DNA of 64,000 nucleotides from Pantoea sp. At-9b (GTDB lineage: Bacteria; Pseudomonadota; Gammaproteobacteria; Enterobacterales; Enterobacteriaceae), in assembly GCF_000175935.2 (NCBI RefSeq), contig NC_014837.1, positions 3,472,001-3,536,000 of the forward strand. Reading direction: 5' to 3'. The first letter of the stretch is position 1. Each line of letters begins with the position of its first letter. Of this stretch, positions 34,728-44,425 are shown piece after piece. A program made the position numbers and the translations under genes. The notes under the pieces are model-generated. The model saw only the letters and a list, made by a program, of their open reading frames with translations, was not told the DNA's origin and ran no database searches.

Positions 34728-36046
34728 GCCTGTCGTGCCGCCGCCATCAAGGCTTCAATCGCGTCAGCATCCTTCACCACGCTGTCGGTCAGATTCTCGT
34801 TGCCGTCTGCGGTGATGACGATGTCATCTTCGATACGAATACCAATGCCGCGATATTGCGCAGGAACCTTGGCATCCGGTGCGATATACAGGCCGGGTTC
34901 GATGGTCAGGACCATGCCTGGTTCGAGAATACGGTCGCGGCTGGGCGTGCCATAGTGGCCGACATCATGCACATCCAGACCCAGCCAATGGCTTAGTCCG
35001 TGCATAAAGAATTGACGGTGGGCCTGCTCTGCCAGCAGCGCATCCACTTCTCCTGTCATTACCCCCAGCTCCACCAGGCCGGTGACCATGATACGTACCA
35101 CTTCTTCGTTCACATCATGGATGCTGATGCCGGGGCGGAACAGTTCCAGCGCTTTGTACAACGAAGCCAGCACGATGTCGTAAATGGCGCGCTGCGGGGC
35201 GCTAAACTTGCCGTTGACCGGGAAAGTTCGGGTGATATCGCCCGCATAGCCCTGGAATTCACAGCCGGCGTCAATCAGCACTAAATCGCCATCGCGCATC
35301 TCGCACTCATTTTCGGTGTAGTGCAGGATGCAGCCGTTTTCGCCTGCGCCGACGATGGTGTTGTAAGACGGAAAACGCGCACCGTGGCGATTGAATTCAT
35401 GCTGGATTTCGCCTTCCAGTTGATATTCAAACATCCCCGGACGGCAAGCTTGCATCGCACGAGTATGCGCCAGCGCGCTGATCTCACCGGCGCGGCGCAG
35501 GATAGCGATCTCTTCTGGCCCCTTGAACAGACGCATATCATGCACCCACGGACGCCAGTCGGTGAGGGTATCCGGCGCGCTCAGGTTTTGCCGGAAGCCG
35601 CGACGCAGTTTATCCAGCGCACTAAACACCAGGTTATCCGCTTCGGCATACAAGCCCTGAGCGTGATACACCACATCCAGACCGTTCAACAACTGATGCA
35701 ACTGCTCGCCGATGTCGTCCCACGGCAATGCCCGGTCCACGCCGAGTTTAGCCGGTGCCGCATCCTGGCCCAGACGACGGCCAAACCAGATTTCGGCCGT
35801 CAGGTCACGCACGCGGTTGAACAGCACGCTGTGGTTGTGGGTCTCATCGCTTTTAATCAACACCAGCAACGCCTGCGGCTCGTTAAAACCGGTGAAATAC
35901 CAGAAATCGCTGTTCTGACGGAAGGGATACTCGCTGTCGTTGCTGCGCGTCACTTCCGGCGCAGCAAAAATCAATGCAGCACTACCGGGCGCCATACGGG
36001 CAATCAGCGCCTGACGACGTTGCTGGAAGGTTTCCAGTGTAATCAT
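34724..36046 (-). CDS. pepP: Xaa-Pro aminopeptidase PepP
   Basis: A dimanganese aminopeptidase that removes N-terminal residues before proline. 440 residues (441 in E. coli). The pita-bread metal ligands are visible: DAGCEFQGYAGDITRTFP (two Asp), HGLSHWLGLDVHD (His), TIEPGLYI (Glu) and GIRIEDDI (Glu). It follows ygfB after 51 bp and overlaps ubiH by 4 bp, the conserved ygfB-pepP-ubiH-ubiI order. Confidence 0.97.
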   Translation of the reverse strand: MITLETFQQRRQALIARMAPGSAALIFAAPEVTRSNDSEYPFRQNSDFWYFTGFNEPQALLVLIKSDETHNHSVLFNRVRDLTAEIWFGRRLGQDAAPAKLGVDRALPWDDIGEQLHQLLNGLDVVYHAQGLYAEADNLVFSALDKLRRGFRQNLSAPDTLTDWRPWVHDMRLFKGPEEIAILRRAGEISALAHTRAMQACRPGMFEYQLEGEIQHEFNRHGARFPSYNTIVGAGENGCILHYTENECEMRDGDLVLIDAGCEFQGYAGDITRTFPVNGKFSAPQRAIYDIVLASLYKALELFRPGISIHDVNEEVVRIMVTGLVELGVMTGEVDALLAEQAHRQFFMHGLSHWLGLDVHDVGHYGTPSRDRILEPGMVLTIEPGLYIAPDAKVPAQYRGIGIRIEDDIVITADGNENLTDSVVKDADAIEALMAAARQA

Positions 36047-36097
36047 GTTTGCACTCCCTGTTGAAAAGCGGGCACGGCAGTACCCGGAATGACGCGC

Positions 36098-36679
36098 TTA
36101 ATGTAGCGTGGGCTTCTGCACTTCAGGTGCTGTTGGCGGTCGCGGCTGGGTGAAGGTGTCGTGACACAGCAGCGCGGCAACACGCACATACTCAATCACC
36201 TCTTCGAGTGATTGCTCAAGCTCTTCCTGATCTTCATCTTCGTCATAGCCTAGTTGCGCGATGGTGCGCAGGTCATCGATCGCCTCGCCGGTTTCGCCGG
36301 TGACTTTGTCCAGCTTCGGCTGAGTCACACCGAGTCCCAGCAGGAAATGGTTGACCCATCCCGCCAGCGCATCGGCACGGTCAAACACCGTGATGTCATC
36401 GTCGTCAGGCAGCATCAGTTGAAACAGGAAACCCTCTTCATCAAGGGTGTTGGTCAGGCTTTCATGCAGCGCCTGCAACGGTTGCGACAGGCTTTGCGAA
36501 AACGCCATGCCTTCGTTGGTGAGATCGTGCACCAGTGTCTTCCAGCTGTTATCCTGGTTGCCGCCGCACAGAATGCCGCAAATCAGGCCGTGCATTTCAG
36601 CGGGTGTCATTCCCACGCCCTGCTGGGAAAGCGCTGCTGCCAGCGCGTTGTAAGTGGGCGTTGCGTTCTGTAAAGACAT
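36098..36679 (-). CDS. ygfB: UPF0149 family protein YgfB
   Basis: A 193-residue helical acidic protein of the UPF0149/YecA family. Typical segments are [18 protein letters not shown], the central [24 protein letters not shown], and the acidic [16 protein letters not shown]. In Pseudomonas a homologue affects antibiotic resistance; its role in enterobacteria is unclear. It heads the operon into pepP and is divergent from zapA. Confidence 0.93.
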   Translation of the reverse strand: MSLQNATPTYNALAAALSQQGVGMTPAEMHGLICGILCGGNQDNSWKTLVHDLTNEGMAFSQSLSQPLQALHESLTNTLDEEGFLFQLMLPDDDDITVFDRADALAGWVNHFLLGLGVTQPKLDKVTGETGEAIDDLRTIAQLGYDEDEDQEELEQSLEEVIEYVRVAALLCHDTFTQPRPPTAPEVQKPTLH

Positions 36680-36849
36680 AAGCTTTGGTCGTCGTTGGCA
36701 GAATAAGTTCGTGTTATGCTACCACCAGGTGCCTCAGGGTTTCCAGAAAAGGGGTTGTAACTTATCACCCAGGTCTATATAGTTGCGCTCCTCCCAAGCC
36801 ATTGACTGCTAAGGGAGATGCGGGCAAAGTAATCAGTCAGGAAGGTGGC

Positions 36850-37179
36850 ATGTCTGCACAACCGGTAGATATTCAGATTTTTGGTCGTTCGTTGAGAGTG
36901 AATTGTCCGCCTGAACAGCAAGATGCGCTGAATGCGGCAGCTGAGGACCTCAATCAACGGTTGCAAGATTTAAAAGTTCGCACTAGAGTCACAAATACAG
37001 AGCAACTGGTGTTCATCGCCGCGTTAAACATTTGCCACGAGCTGGCACAAGAGAAAGGTAAAACGCGCGACTATGCAGCCAATATGGAACAACGTATTCG
37101 TATGCTGCAACAGACCATTGAACAAGCATTAGTTGAGCAAGGTCGCATAACTGATCGCCAGGGCACAAAGTTTGAATAA
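36850..37179 (+). CDS. zapA: Cell division protein ZapA
   Basis: A 109-residue protein that bundles FtsZ filaments at the division site. The N-terminal globular part ([16 protein letters not shown]) is followed by a long coiled coil. The start is the ATG at 36850 with an AGGAAGG ribosome site, giving the same length as E. coli ZapA; the frame is open further upstream in the promoter region. 6S RNA follows immediately. Confidence 0.96.
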   Translation: MSAQPVDIQIFGRSLRVNCPPEQQDALNAAAEDLNQRLQDLKVRTRVTNTEQLVFIAALNICHELAQEKGKTRDYAANMEQRIRMLQQTIEQALVEQGRITDRQGTKFE

Positions 37180-37218
37180 CACTTCATGGTTATCGTGATA
37201 CAGTAACGGTGAAGTAAA

Positions 37219-37403
37219 TTTTCTCTGAGATGTTTGCATGCGGGCCAGTCCCCTGAGCCGATATTTCATTACCACAGAATGTGGCGCTCCGTAACTTGTG
37301 AGCATGCTCGGTCCGTCCGAGAAGCCTGATAGTTGCGACGACACATTCACCTTGAACCAAGGGTTCAAGGGTTACAGCCTGCGGCGGCATCTCGGAGATC
37401 TCC
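37219..37403 (+). ncRNA. ssrS: 6S RNA
   Basis: About 185 nt matching E. coli 6S RNA closely. The closing stem is formed by TCTCTGAGATG at the 5' end and CATCTCGGAGA at the 3' end, and the central part has GCGGGCCAGTCCCCTGAGC and CTTGAACCAAGGGTTCAAGG. It binds the sigma-70 RNA polymerase in stationary phase by mimicking an open promoter. It lies between zapA and fau, as in E. coli. The ends are uncertain by a few nucleotides. Confidence 0.96.
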
Positions 37404-37478
37404 ACTTAGTTCCACTTCTGTTATCCCCCGGTACGCATGATATAGTGGCTGGCAACAGCCGACTTTGCCGGGGATATC

Positions 37479-38069
37479 ATGTCTGAACCCTCATTTCGCG
37501 ACCGACAAGACATTCGTCAACACGTGCGTCACTTGCGCCGCAATCTCACGGCTGAACAGCAGGAACAGGCTGCCGATTTGCTGGCCGAGCACGCCATCAA
37601 TTTTGCCCCAATCAGCAATGCCCAACGCATCGCGCTGTTTCTTTCCGTTGATGGTGAGCTGAATACACGCCCGTTGATCGCCAAACTCTGGCAGCAGAAA
37701 AAACAGGTTTATCTGCCGGTGCTGCACCCTTTCGCCCCCGGCAATTTGCTGTTCCTGCGTTACACGCCAGACACCCCACTCAGCCCGAATAAATTACGCA
37801 TTCCGGAGCCGCCGCTGGATATCACCCAACTGGCAACCCTCGATCAACTGGACGTGGTCATGGTGCCACTGGTGGCGTTTGACCATAGCGGTCAGCGACT
37901 GGGGATGGGCGGCGGTTTTTACGATCGCACACTGCAAAACTGGCAGCAGCATGGTTTTCTGCCGGTGGGGATTGCGCATGATTGCCAGCGTGTTGCAACG
38001 CTGCCGGTAGCAGCCTGGGATGTGCCGTTGCCGGTGGTGATGACACCGTCGAAATTGTGGCAGTGGTAA
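37479..38069 (+). CDS. fau: 5-formyltetrahydrofolate cyclo-ligase
   Basis: Converts 5-formyl-THF to 5,10-methenyl-THF using ATP (also called YgfA). 196 residues. The signature is MVPLVAFDHSGQRLGMGGGFYDRTL, containing the ATP/folate-binding glycine loop; an N-terminal arginine-rich segment (HVRHLRRNLTAEQQ) is normal. It lies downstream of 6S RNA and is probably co-transcribed with it, as in E. coli. It converges on serA. Confidence 0.95.
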   Translation: MSEPSFRDRQDIRQHVRHLRRNLTAEQQEQAADLLAEHAINFAPISNAQRIALFLSVDGELNTRPLIAKLWQQKKQVYLPVLHPFAPGNLLFLRYTPDTPLSPNKLRIPEPPLDITQLATLDQLDVVMVPLVAFDHSGQRLGMGGGFYDRTLQNWQQHGFLPVGIAHDCQRVATLPVAAWDVPLPVVMTPSKLWQW

Positions 38070-38078
38070 CCTGGTTAT

Positions 38079-38129
38079 TGCGCGATAAATCGCGCCGCTA
38101 CGATAGCTGTAGCGGCGCGATTAAGTGCG
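38079..38129. repeat. Family B palindromic repeat, inverted pair
   Basis: TGCGCGATAAATCGCGCCGC (38079-38098, continuing to TAC at 38101) and GTAGCGGCGCGATTAAGTGC (38109-38128) face each other across 7 bp between the convergent fau and serA genes. Confidence 0.88.
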
Positions 38130-38136
38130 TATTAAA

Positions 38137-39375
38137 TCAGTACAACAGACGCGCGCGAATGGTGCCCGGGATCGCTTTCATCAGTTGCAGCGCTTTGTCC
38201 GCCACATCCTGTTGTGCATCGATATCGATCACCACGTAACCCATCAGCGGCGAGGTTTGCAGATACTGGGCGGCGATGTTGATGCCCTGTTCAGCAAAAA
38301 TCTGGTTGATGGCGGTCAGCACACCCGGACGGTTTTCGTGGATATGCAGCAGACGGCTGGCGCTGGCAGCATGCATCGGCAACGACACTTCCGGGAAGTT
38401 AACAGCAGACAGGGTAGAACCGTTGTCAGAATACTTCGCCAGTTTGCCTGAGACTTCCAGACCGATGTTTTCCTGCGCTTCCTGGGTCGAACCACCGATA
38501 TGCGGCGTCAGAATCACGTTATCGAACTCACACAGCGGTGAAGTGAACGGATCGCTGTTGGTCGCCGGTTCTACCGGGAACACGTCAATCGCCGCACCCG
38601 CCAGATGTTTGTTCGACAGCGCATCGCACAGCGCCGGAATATCAATCACCGTACCGCGTGCGGCGTTAATCAGCAGCGCACCCGGCTTCATCAGCGCCAG
38701 TTCAGCGGCACCGATCATATTCTGCGTGGACGGGGTTTCCGGCACGTGCAGGCTGACCACATCGCTCATGTTGAGCAGGTCAGACAGATGACGCACCTGC
38801 GTGGCGTTACCCAGTGGCAGCTTGTTTTCGATATCATAGAAGAACACATGCATGCCAAGGCTTTCCGCCAGCACACCGAGTTGCATGCCGATATGACCGT
38901 AACCGATGATGCCCAGCTTTTTGCCGCGCGCTTCATAAGAACCCGCCGCAACTTTATTCCAGATACCGCGATGCGCTTTGGCGTTCGCTTCTGGAATACC
39001 GCGCAGCATCAGCAGCATCTCACCAATCACCAGTTCGGCCACCGAGCGGGTGTTGGAGAACGGCGCGTTAAACACCGGCACACCGCGTTTTGCCGCCGCA
39101 TTGAGGTCAACCTGGTTGGTGCCGATACAGAAGCAACCAACCGCGACCAGTTTCTCAGCCGCAGCGAAAATCTCTTCGGTCAATTGGGTACGGGAACGGA
39201 TACCAATGAAGTGAGCGTCGCGGACCGAGGACTTCAGCGTCTCCGCATCCAGCGCCCCTTTGTGGAATTCGATGTTGGTGTAGCCTGCCGCGCGCAGGTT
39301 ATCCAGCGCACTCTGATGGACACCTTCCACCAGCAGGAACTTAATCTTGTCTTTTTCCAGTGATAACTCTGCCAT
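38137..39375 (-). CDS. serA: D-3-phosphoglycerate dehydrogenase SerA
   Basis: The first enzyme of serine synthesis, feedback-inhibited by serine. 412 residues (410 in E. coli). It has the NAD-binding GIIGYGHIGMQLG, catalytic-site segments LINAARGTVID and LTPHIGGSTQEAQ (His), and a C-terminal ACT domain (PGVLTAINQIFAEQGINIAA) that binds serine. It stands alone as a transcription unit, with rpiA upstream in the same direction. Confidence 0.97.
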   Translation of the reverse strand: MAELSLEKDKIKFLLVEGVHQSALDNLRAAGYTNIEFHKGALDAETLKSSVRDAHFIGIRSRTQLTEEIFAAAEKLVAVGCFCIGTNQVDLNAAAKRGVPVFNAPFSNTRSVAELVIGEMLLMLRGIPEANAKAHRGIWNKVAAGSYEARGKKLGIIGYGHIGMQLGVLAESLGMHVFFYDIENKLPLGNATQVRHLSDLLNMSDVVSLHVPETPSTQNMIGAAELALMKPGALLINAARGTVIDIPALCDALSNKHLAGAAIDVFPVEPATNSDPFTSPLCEFDNVILTPHIGGSTQEAQENIGLEVSGKLAKYSDNGSTLSAVNFPEVSLPMHAASASRLLHIHENRPGVLTAINQIFAEQGINIAAQYLQTSPLMGYVVIDIDAQQDVADKALQLMKAIPGTIRARLLY

Positions 39376-39630
39376 TTCCCGACCCTATTCAGAATTCAAC
39401 GAGGGCTGCCATAAGCCAGCCTTCTGTCAAAATATCAAAAAATTCGTTTGCAGCAAGACAATCGATTGCTTCAACCTCAGCACGCGTCAGTGCTACGGCA
39501 GCACAATGCCGTACAAAATCGGGATATGCGTCCAGGGCGAAGAATGAACCTGCTGTTGATGACCATTTTGTGACATAAGTCACCGAATTTCAGCATACGA
39601 AGAAAAGATGTTTTGCGTATGGAAATAAGC

Positions 39631-39647
39631 GGCGCGGTAACCGCGCC
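39631..39647 (-). terminator. Hairpin after rpiA
   Basis: A 7-bp GC stem (GGCGCGG-TAA-CCGCGCC) lies 8 bp beyond the rpiA stop. The U tract on the minus strand is poor (GCTTATTT), so termination strength is doubtful. Confidence 0.5.
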
Positions 39648-39654
39648 GGACAGA

Positions 39655-40314
39655 TCATTTGGTAATGGTTTTTACGCCATCGGCCGTGCCGATCAACGCT
39701 ACATCAGCACCGCGTGCGGCAAAAAGCCCCACCGTTACCACACCCGGCAGCGCATTGATGGCTTTTTCCAGCGCGATCGGGTCCAGGATGCGCAGATTAT
39801 GCACGTCGAGAATAATGTTGCCGTTATCGGTCACCACGTTCTGACGGTATTCCGGCAGACCGCCCAGCTTCACCAGTTCACGTGCCACATAGGAACGCGC
39901 CATCGGGATCACTTCTACCGGCAGCGGAAAATGGCCCAACACATCCACTTCTTTTGAGGCATCGGCAATACAGATAAATTTCTCTGCCACGGCGGAGACA
40001 ATTTTCTCACGCGTCAGCGCCGCGCCGCCACCTTTGATCATCTGCATGTGCGGGTTGATCTCATCTGCACCGTCGACATACACCGACAGCGAATCCACTT
40101 CATTGAGATCAAACACGTGAATGCCGAGGGACTTCAGTTTCTGCGTCGAGGCTTCTGAGCTGGAGACCGCGCCCTCAATTTGATGCTTAATCGAACCTAA
40201 CGCATCAATAAAATGAGCAGCGGTTGAACCGGTGCCAACGCCAACAATGGTGCCCGGCTGCACATATTGCAGTGCTGCCCAACCTACCGCTTTTTTCAGT
40301 TCATCCTGGGTCAT
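39655..40314 (-). CDS. rpiA: Ribose-5-phosphate isomerase A
   Basis: Interconverts ribose 5-phosphate and ribulose 5-phosphate in the pentose phosphate pathway. 219 residues, the same as E. coli. Conserved [15 protein letters not shown] (phosphate loop), [22 protein letters not shown] (active-site Asp/Lys) and [10 protein letters not shown] are present. It is divergent from argP, as in E. coli. Confidence 0.98.
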   Translation of the reverse strand: MTQDELKKAVGWAALQYVQPGTIVGVGTGSTAAHFIDALGSIKHQIEGAVSSSEASTQKLKSLGIHVFDLNEVDSLSVYVDGADEINPHMQMIKGGGAALTREKIVSAVAEKFICIADASKEVDVLGHFPLPVEVIPMARSYVARELVKLGGLPEYRQNVVTDNGNIILDVHNLRILDPIALEKAINALPGVVTVGLFAARGADVALIGTADGVKTITK

Positions 40315-40473
40315 GGTATGTTTAAAACCTGTGCGACAACGAGGTGCGCGTAGTATAAAACAAGGCGGCGTAAAAAAGCGCGGCTGTTAAAGGCTTTGTA
40401 ACTCAGCCCACAAAAACCATCTTTTGATTTTTTGTGGCATAGTACCCTCCATCCTGAACGAGAGAGAACAACA

Positions 40474-41379
40474 ATGAAACGCCCGGATTATCGAACGCTT
40501 CAGGCGCTGGATGCTGTGATTCGTGAACGCGGCTTTGAGCGCGCCGCGCAAAAACTTTGTATTACGCAGTCTGCGGTGTCGCAGCGTATTAAACAGCTGG
40601 AAAATTTATTCGGCCAGCCGCTGCTGGTGCGTACCGTGCCGCCACGCCCGACAGAACAGGGGCAGAAGTTGCTGGCGTTGTTGCATCAGGTGGAGCTGCT
40701 GGAAGAAGAGTGGCTGGGTGATGAAAATGGCGGCACCACGCCGCTGCTGCTGTCGCTGGCGGTCAACGCCGACAGTCTGGCCACCTGGCTGCTGCCCGCG
40801 TTGAAAGATGTGCTGGCTGACTCCCCGGTACGCCTCAACATTCAGGTCGAAGACGAAACCCGCACCCAGGAGCGTTTGCGCCGGGGTGAAGTGGTGGGCG
40901 CGGTGAGTATCCAGCCGCAGCCGTTGCCGAGCTGCCTGGTGGATCAACTGGGTGCGCTTGATTATCTGTTTGTGGCTTCACCTGAGTTTGCCAATCGCTA
41001 CTTCCCGAATGGTGTGACGCGTTCGGCGCTGCTGAAAGCCCCGGCCATCGCCTTTGATCATCTGGATGATATGCATCAGGCGTTTCTGCAACAGAATTTC
41101 GATTTGTCACCGGGTAGCGTGCCCTGCCATATCGTTAACTCGTCAGAAGCCTTCGTCCAACTGGCTCGTCAGGGTTCGACCTGCTGTATGATTCCGCATT
41201 TGCAGATTGAGCGCGAACTGGCGAATGGAGAACTGGTGGATTTAACGCCTGGCTTGTACCAGCGCCGGATGCTGTACTGGCACCGCTTTGCTCCGGAAAG
41301 CCGTTTGATGCGCCGCGTTACCGATGCGTTGATTGCCCATGGGCACCGCGTATTGCGTCAGGATGATTTAGCGGCCTGA
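40474..41379 (+). CDS. argP: LysR-type regulator ArgP (IciA)
   Basis: A 301-residue LysR-family regulator that activates argO in response to arginine and represses it with lysine. The N-terminal winged helix is in [22 protein letters not shown]. The start is the ATG at 40474 with an AGAGAGAA-type upstream sequence; the open frame reaches 40432 but E. coli ArgP begins [15 protein letters not shown], as here. Its target argO lies 5 kb away, past the accessory FAD-protein block. Confidence 0.96.
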   Translation: MKRPDYRTLQALDAVIRERGFERAAQKLCITQSAVSQRIKQLENLFGQPLLVRTVPPRPTEQGQKLLALLHQVELLEEEWLGDENGGTTPLLLSLAVNADSLATWLLPALKDVLADSPVRLNIQVEDETRTQERLRRGEVVGAVSIQPQPLPSCLVDQLGALDYLFVASPEFANRYFPNGVTRSALLKAPAIAFDHLDDMHQAFLQQNFDLSPGSVPCHIVNSSEAFVQLARQGSTCCMIPHLQIERELANGELVDLTPGLYQRRMLYWHRFAPESRLMRRVTDALIAHGHRVLRQDDLAA

Positions 41380-41394
41380 CAGCCGCACGCATGC

Positions 41395-41422
41395 GTAGCG
41401 ACGCGCGACTGCGCGCCGCTAC
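41395..41422. repeat. Family B repeat, variant copy
   Basis: GTAGCGACGCGCGACTGCGC followed by GCCGCTAC keeps the outer arms of family B, but the core differs (no TTTATC). It lies between the convergent argP and yggE genes. Confidence 0.7.
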
Positions 41423-41429
41423 GAAAATA

Positions 41430-42158
41430 TCACGGTGTATTCGGTTTGATATCGAATACCACATCCACCTGATCGTCAAAGTGAATGGTCTGCTGCTCGT
41501 AGGTCTGCTGCGCTGAGGTATCCGCCTCAGGAGCCGCCGCTTTGAACATGCGTGCCATCGGCATCGGCTGATAGTTAGCCACGTGATAGCGGATGCTATA
41601 CACCGGGCCGAGTTTGGCGTTAAAACCTTCGGCCAGTGCCGTCGCCTGCTGAGTCGCATTGGCGATCGCCGCTTTACGCGCCTGATCCTTATAGGTCTGT
41701 GGATTTGCCACACCAAGATCCACCGCACGAATCTCATTCAGACCGGTTTTCAGCGCGCCATCCAGCAGTTCATTCAGCTTGTCCAACTGGCGCAGTGTAA
41801 CCTGCACCTGGCGCACTGCACGGTAGCCTTTCAGCACCGATTTCCCCTCTTTGGTGTAATCGTACTCCGGCTGCGTGCTGAGGTTAGCAGCATCAATATC
41901 TTTCTTCTCGATGCCATTTTTTTGCAGGAAATCAAAGTATTGTGCAACACGACTGTCAGCCTGCTTTTTGGCATCCGCCGCGTCTTTCGACGAAACATTC
42001 ACCACAATCGAGAGCGTAGCAATATCCGGACGCGCCTCGACACTTGCCTGTCCTGAAGTGACCACATGCGGGCCATTCGGCAGTTCGTCGGCCTGAACCA
42101 TCGCAGGCAATGCGCCCGCGCTCATTACGGCGGCCAGCGCCAGTGCTTTGAGTTTCAC
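41430..42158 (-). CDS. yggE: SIMPL-domain protein YggE
   Basis: A 242-residue periplasmic protein of the SIMPL (DUF541) family, linked to oxidative-stress tolerance in E. coli. I chose the GTG at 42158: AAGGAGGA lies just upstream and it begins the signal peptide (VKLKALALAAVMSAGALPAM), matching E. coli YggE. An upstream ATG frame to 42266 lacks a signal. The conserved segments VTSGQASVEARPDIATLS, GYRAVRQVQVTLRQLDKL and YSIRYHVANYQPMP are clear. Confidence 0.95.
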   Translation of the reverse strand: MKLKALALAAVMSAGALPAMVQADELPNGPHVVTSGQASVEARPDIATLSIVVNVSSKDAADAKKQADSRVAQYFDFLQKNGIEKKDIDAANLSTQPEYDYTKEGKSVLKGYRAVRQVQVTLRQLDKLNELLDGALKTGLNEIRAVDLGVANPQTYKDQARKAAIANATQQATALAEGFNAKLGPVYSIRYHVANYQPMPMARMFKAAAPEADTSAQQTYEQQTIHFDDQVDVVFDIKPNTP

Positions 42159-42376
42159 GAAAGTCCTCCTTGAAGATTCAATTCTGAGGTCGCCACTATG
42201 GCGAAGCCTGCTACACATTACCATGCGTGATGGTCTGAGTTTTGATTCAGCGAAAAGTTCGGGCACTCTGCTGTTTTATCGTCTCCGCGATCACAAAATA
42301 ACCAACCCTTATTCGCTGAATTTGCCCACTGATGTTTCTATTAAAGAAACACTCTGACCTCCGGGAGCGTTCCACG

Positions 42377-43684
42377 ATGACAGAGCAGCCGATAACCCAA
42401 ACCCAGGTGTGTGTCCGTGCCGGGCGCACACGCTTTCTGATGCTTGGCCTGGTGTTTATTAACATCATCATTAATTACATGGACCGTACCAACCTGTCGG
42501 TCGCGGCCACCGCCATCGCCGGAGAACTGCGCTTTACCCCCCTTGAGATGGGGCTGATCTTCTCCGCGTTTGGCTGGATTTATGCCGCGTTGCAGATCCC
42601 CGGCGGTTTTCTGATCGATCGTCTGGGCGCACGGTTGGTGTATGGCATCGGGTTGTTTGTCTGGTCGCTGGTGACGGCATTGCACGCGTTCGCCGGTAGC
42701 TTCCTCGCGCTATTTGGCCTGCGCCTCGGCGTCGGTGCCTTTGAAGCCCCGGTGATGCCCGCCAATAACCGGGTGATCTCCAGTTGGTTCCCGGAACAGG
42801 AACGCGCCAGCGCCATCGGTATTTATTCTTCGGCGCAGTTTGTCGGTCTCGCCTGTATGACCCCGTTGCTATTCCATGTGCAGGATGCGTTTGGCTGGCG
42901 CGGTTTGTTTTTGATTACCGGTTTCGCAGGCATGATTTGGGCGCTGGTGTGGTATCGCCTGTACCGCGAACCCACCGAGCACCAAGGGGTTTCACAGGCT
43001 GAGCTGAATTATCTGCGCAGCAATGGCGCACTGACAGATAGCCATCAAAACCTACAGCAGCCACGCGCGCGCTGGCAGGATCTGGCGCAGATGTTCCGCA
43101 GCCGTAAGTTGGTGGGTATCTACATGGGTCAGTTCACCATCTCCGCCACCTTTTGGTTCTTCCTGACCTGGTTTCCGACCTATCTGGTGCAATACCGTCA
43201 TATGGCGTTTATCAAGAGCGGTTATGTGGCGTCACTGCCTTACTTTGCCGCTTTCTGCGGTGTGCTGCTGGCGGGTTTTGCCTCGGACCGCATGATACGC
43301 CGCGGCGTGTCAGCCAGCGTGGCACGCAAACTGCCGGTGATTCTCGGGCTTTCTCTGACGTTGTTTATCCTCGGGGCCAATTACACCGACAACTCCGCGT
43401 TGATCATCCTGTTTATGTCGATCGCCTTCTTTGGCAACGGCCTGGCGACCATTACCTGGGTATTCGTCACGGCGCTGGCACCGCGTCATTTGATTGGGCT
43501 GGCCGGTGGCGTGTTTAACTTCACCGGCGCGCTCTCTTCAATAGTGGTACCGATTGCCATTGGCGCATTGATCGATGGTGATAATTTCGCGCCAGCGCTG
43601 GCCTTTATCGCCGTGCTGGCCAGCATCGGCATCGCCAGCTATTTGTTTATCGTCGGGAAAATCGACCATGTCAGCGCGCCATAG
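42377..43684 (+). CDS. MFS transporter, anion:cation symporter (ACS) type
   Basis: A 435-residue, 12-helix MFS carrier. The first helix ends INYMDRTNLSVAATAI, typical of the ACS family that imports hexuronates, galactonate, phthalate and similar organic anions. The start is the ATG at 42377. It is followed convergently by an IclR-type gene (14-bp overlap) and then a large FAD protein gene, with which it forms an accessory cassette between yggE and argO. The substrate is therefore probably a sugar acid or related organic acid, by inference. Confidence 0.88.
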   Translation: MTEQPITQTQVCVRAGRTRFLMLGLVFINIIINYMDRTNLSVAATAIAGELRFTPLEMGLIFSAFGWIYAALQIPGGFLIDRLGARLVYGIGLFVWSLVTALHAFAGSFLALFGLRLGVGAFEAPVMPANNRVISSWFPEQERASAIGIYSSAQFVGLACMTPLLFHVQDAFGWRGLFLITGFAGMIWALVWYRLYREPTEHQGVSQAELNYLRSNGALTDSHQNLQQPRARWQDLAQMFRSRKLVGIYMGQFTISATFWFFLTWFPTYLVQYRHMAFIKSGYVASLPYFAAFCGVLLAGFASDRMIRRGVSASVARKLPVILGLSLTLFILGANYTDNSALIILFMSIAFFGNGLATITWVFVTALAPRHLIGLAGGVFNFTGALSSIVVPIAIGALIDGDNFAPALAFIAVLASIGIASYLFIVGKIDHVSAP

Positions 43685-44369
43685 TCATGCGCTGTGCCAG
43701 CGCCTGCAACTGCGTCAGTCGCTGCTGGAGGTGCGGCTCATCCGCCTGCCAGATTTTGGCAAACGCCAGCGCCGCACGATTGTTATTAATCGGCTGCGCC
43801 ATGCTGACTTCGCCATCCTCACGATGCCAGATCAGGGTGTCCTTCGTGCGTTTACGCGCCAGCAGCGGCGCAATTTGCGCCCATTGTTCGTCAGTGAAAC
43901 GCGGCCGCAGAGCGTCATCGCTTTCCGCAGCCAGCAGCGAGACACCAATGACCGATTGCCAGGCAGGCAGCATATGGTAGCCCGCCAACGCCTGGCTGGT
44001 GCTGGTGCGTTCACCCGGCTCCGAGTGCCAGATATAGATCACCTGGTCCTCCCACAACACGCCCAACGCCACCACGATATCGCGCGGTGCGTTGGCTTCC
44101 AGCTGCGGCAGCGCCTGCGCAAACAGCGACGATCCGCGTATCGCCTGCGCCGCCAACGCATGGACCCCCGGCCCTGGCAGATAGCGGCGATGCTCATCCT
44201 GCATCGTCAGACCAATCGAGGCCATGGTCATCAGCAGACGGTTGACCCGCGTGCTGTTCATCCCCATCTGGCGTGCCAGTTCGCGGCAGCCAACGGCTTT
44301 GCCACTGGAGACCAAATATTGCAGGCAGCGAATACCGTCAATCAGGCTTTGATTGGGTTGAGAAGACAT
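43671..44369 (-). CDS. IclR-family transcriptional regulator
   Basis: A 232-residue regulator with an N-terminal winged helix (VGCRELARQMGMNSTRVNRLLMTM, about residues 26-49) and a C-terminal effector domain. The effector domain is shorter and more divergent than in IclR or KdgR. It is divergent from the FAD protein gene (56-bp spacer) and its 3' end overlaps the MFS gene by 14 bp, so it probably controls both. Confidence 0.83.
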   Translation of the reverse strand: MSSQPNQSLIDGIRCLQYLVSSGKAVGCRELARQMGMNSTRVNRLLMTMASIGLTMQDEHRRYLPGPGVHALAAQAIRGSSLFAQALPQLEANAPRDIVVALGVLWEDQVIYIWHSEPGERTSTSQALAGYHMLPAWQSVIGVSLLAAESDDALRPRFTDEQWAQIAPLLARKRTKDTLIWHREDGEVSMAQPINNNRAALAFAKIWQADEPHLQQRLTQLQALAQRMTMAR

Positions 44370-44425
44370 ACGTCACCCTGTGGCGGTCAAAAATTTAATC
44401 TTAGCGTCAGAGTTACAGGAATGAA

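Noticed and set aside
36685..36849. N-terminal extension of zapA by 55 codons
   Set aside because: It covers the divergent ygfB-zapA promoter region and would make ZapA far longer than its family; ATG at 36850 has a good ribosome site.
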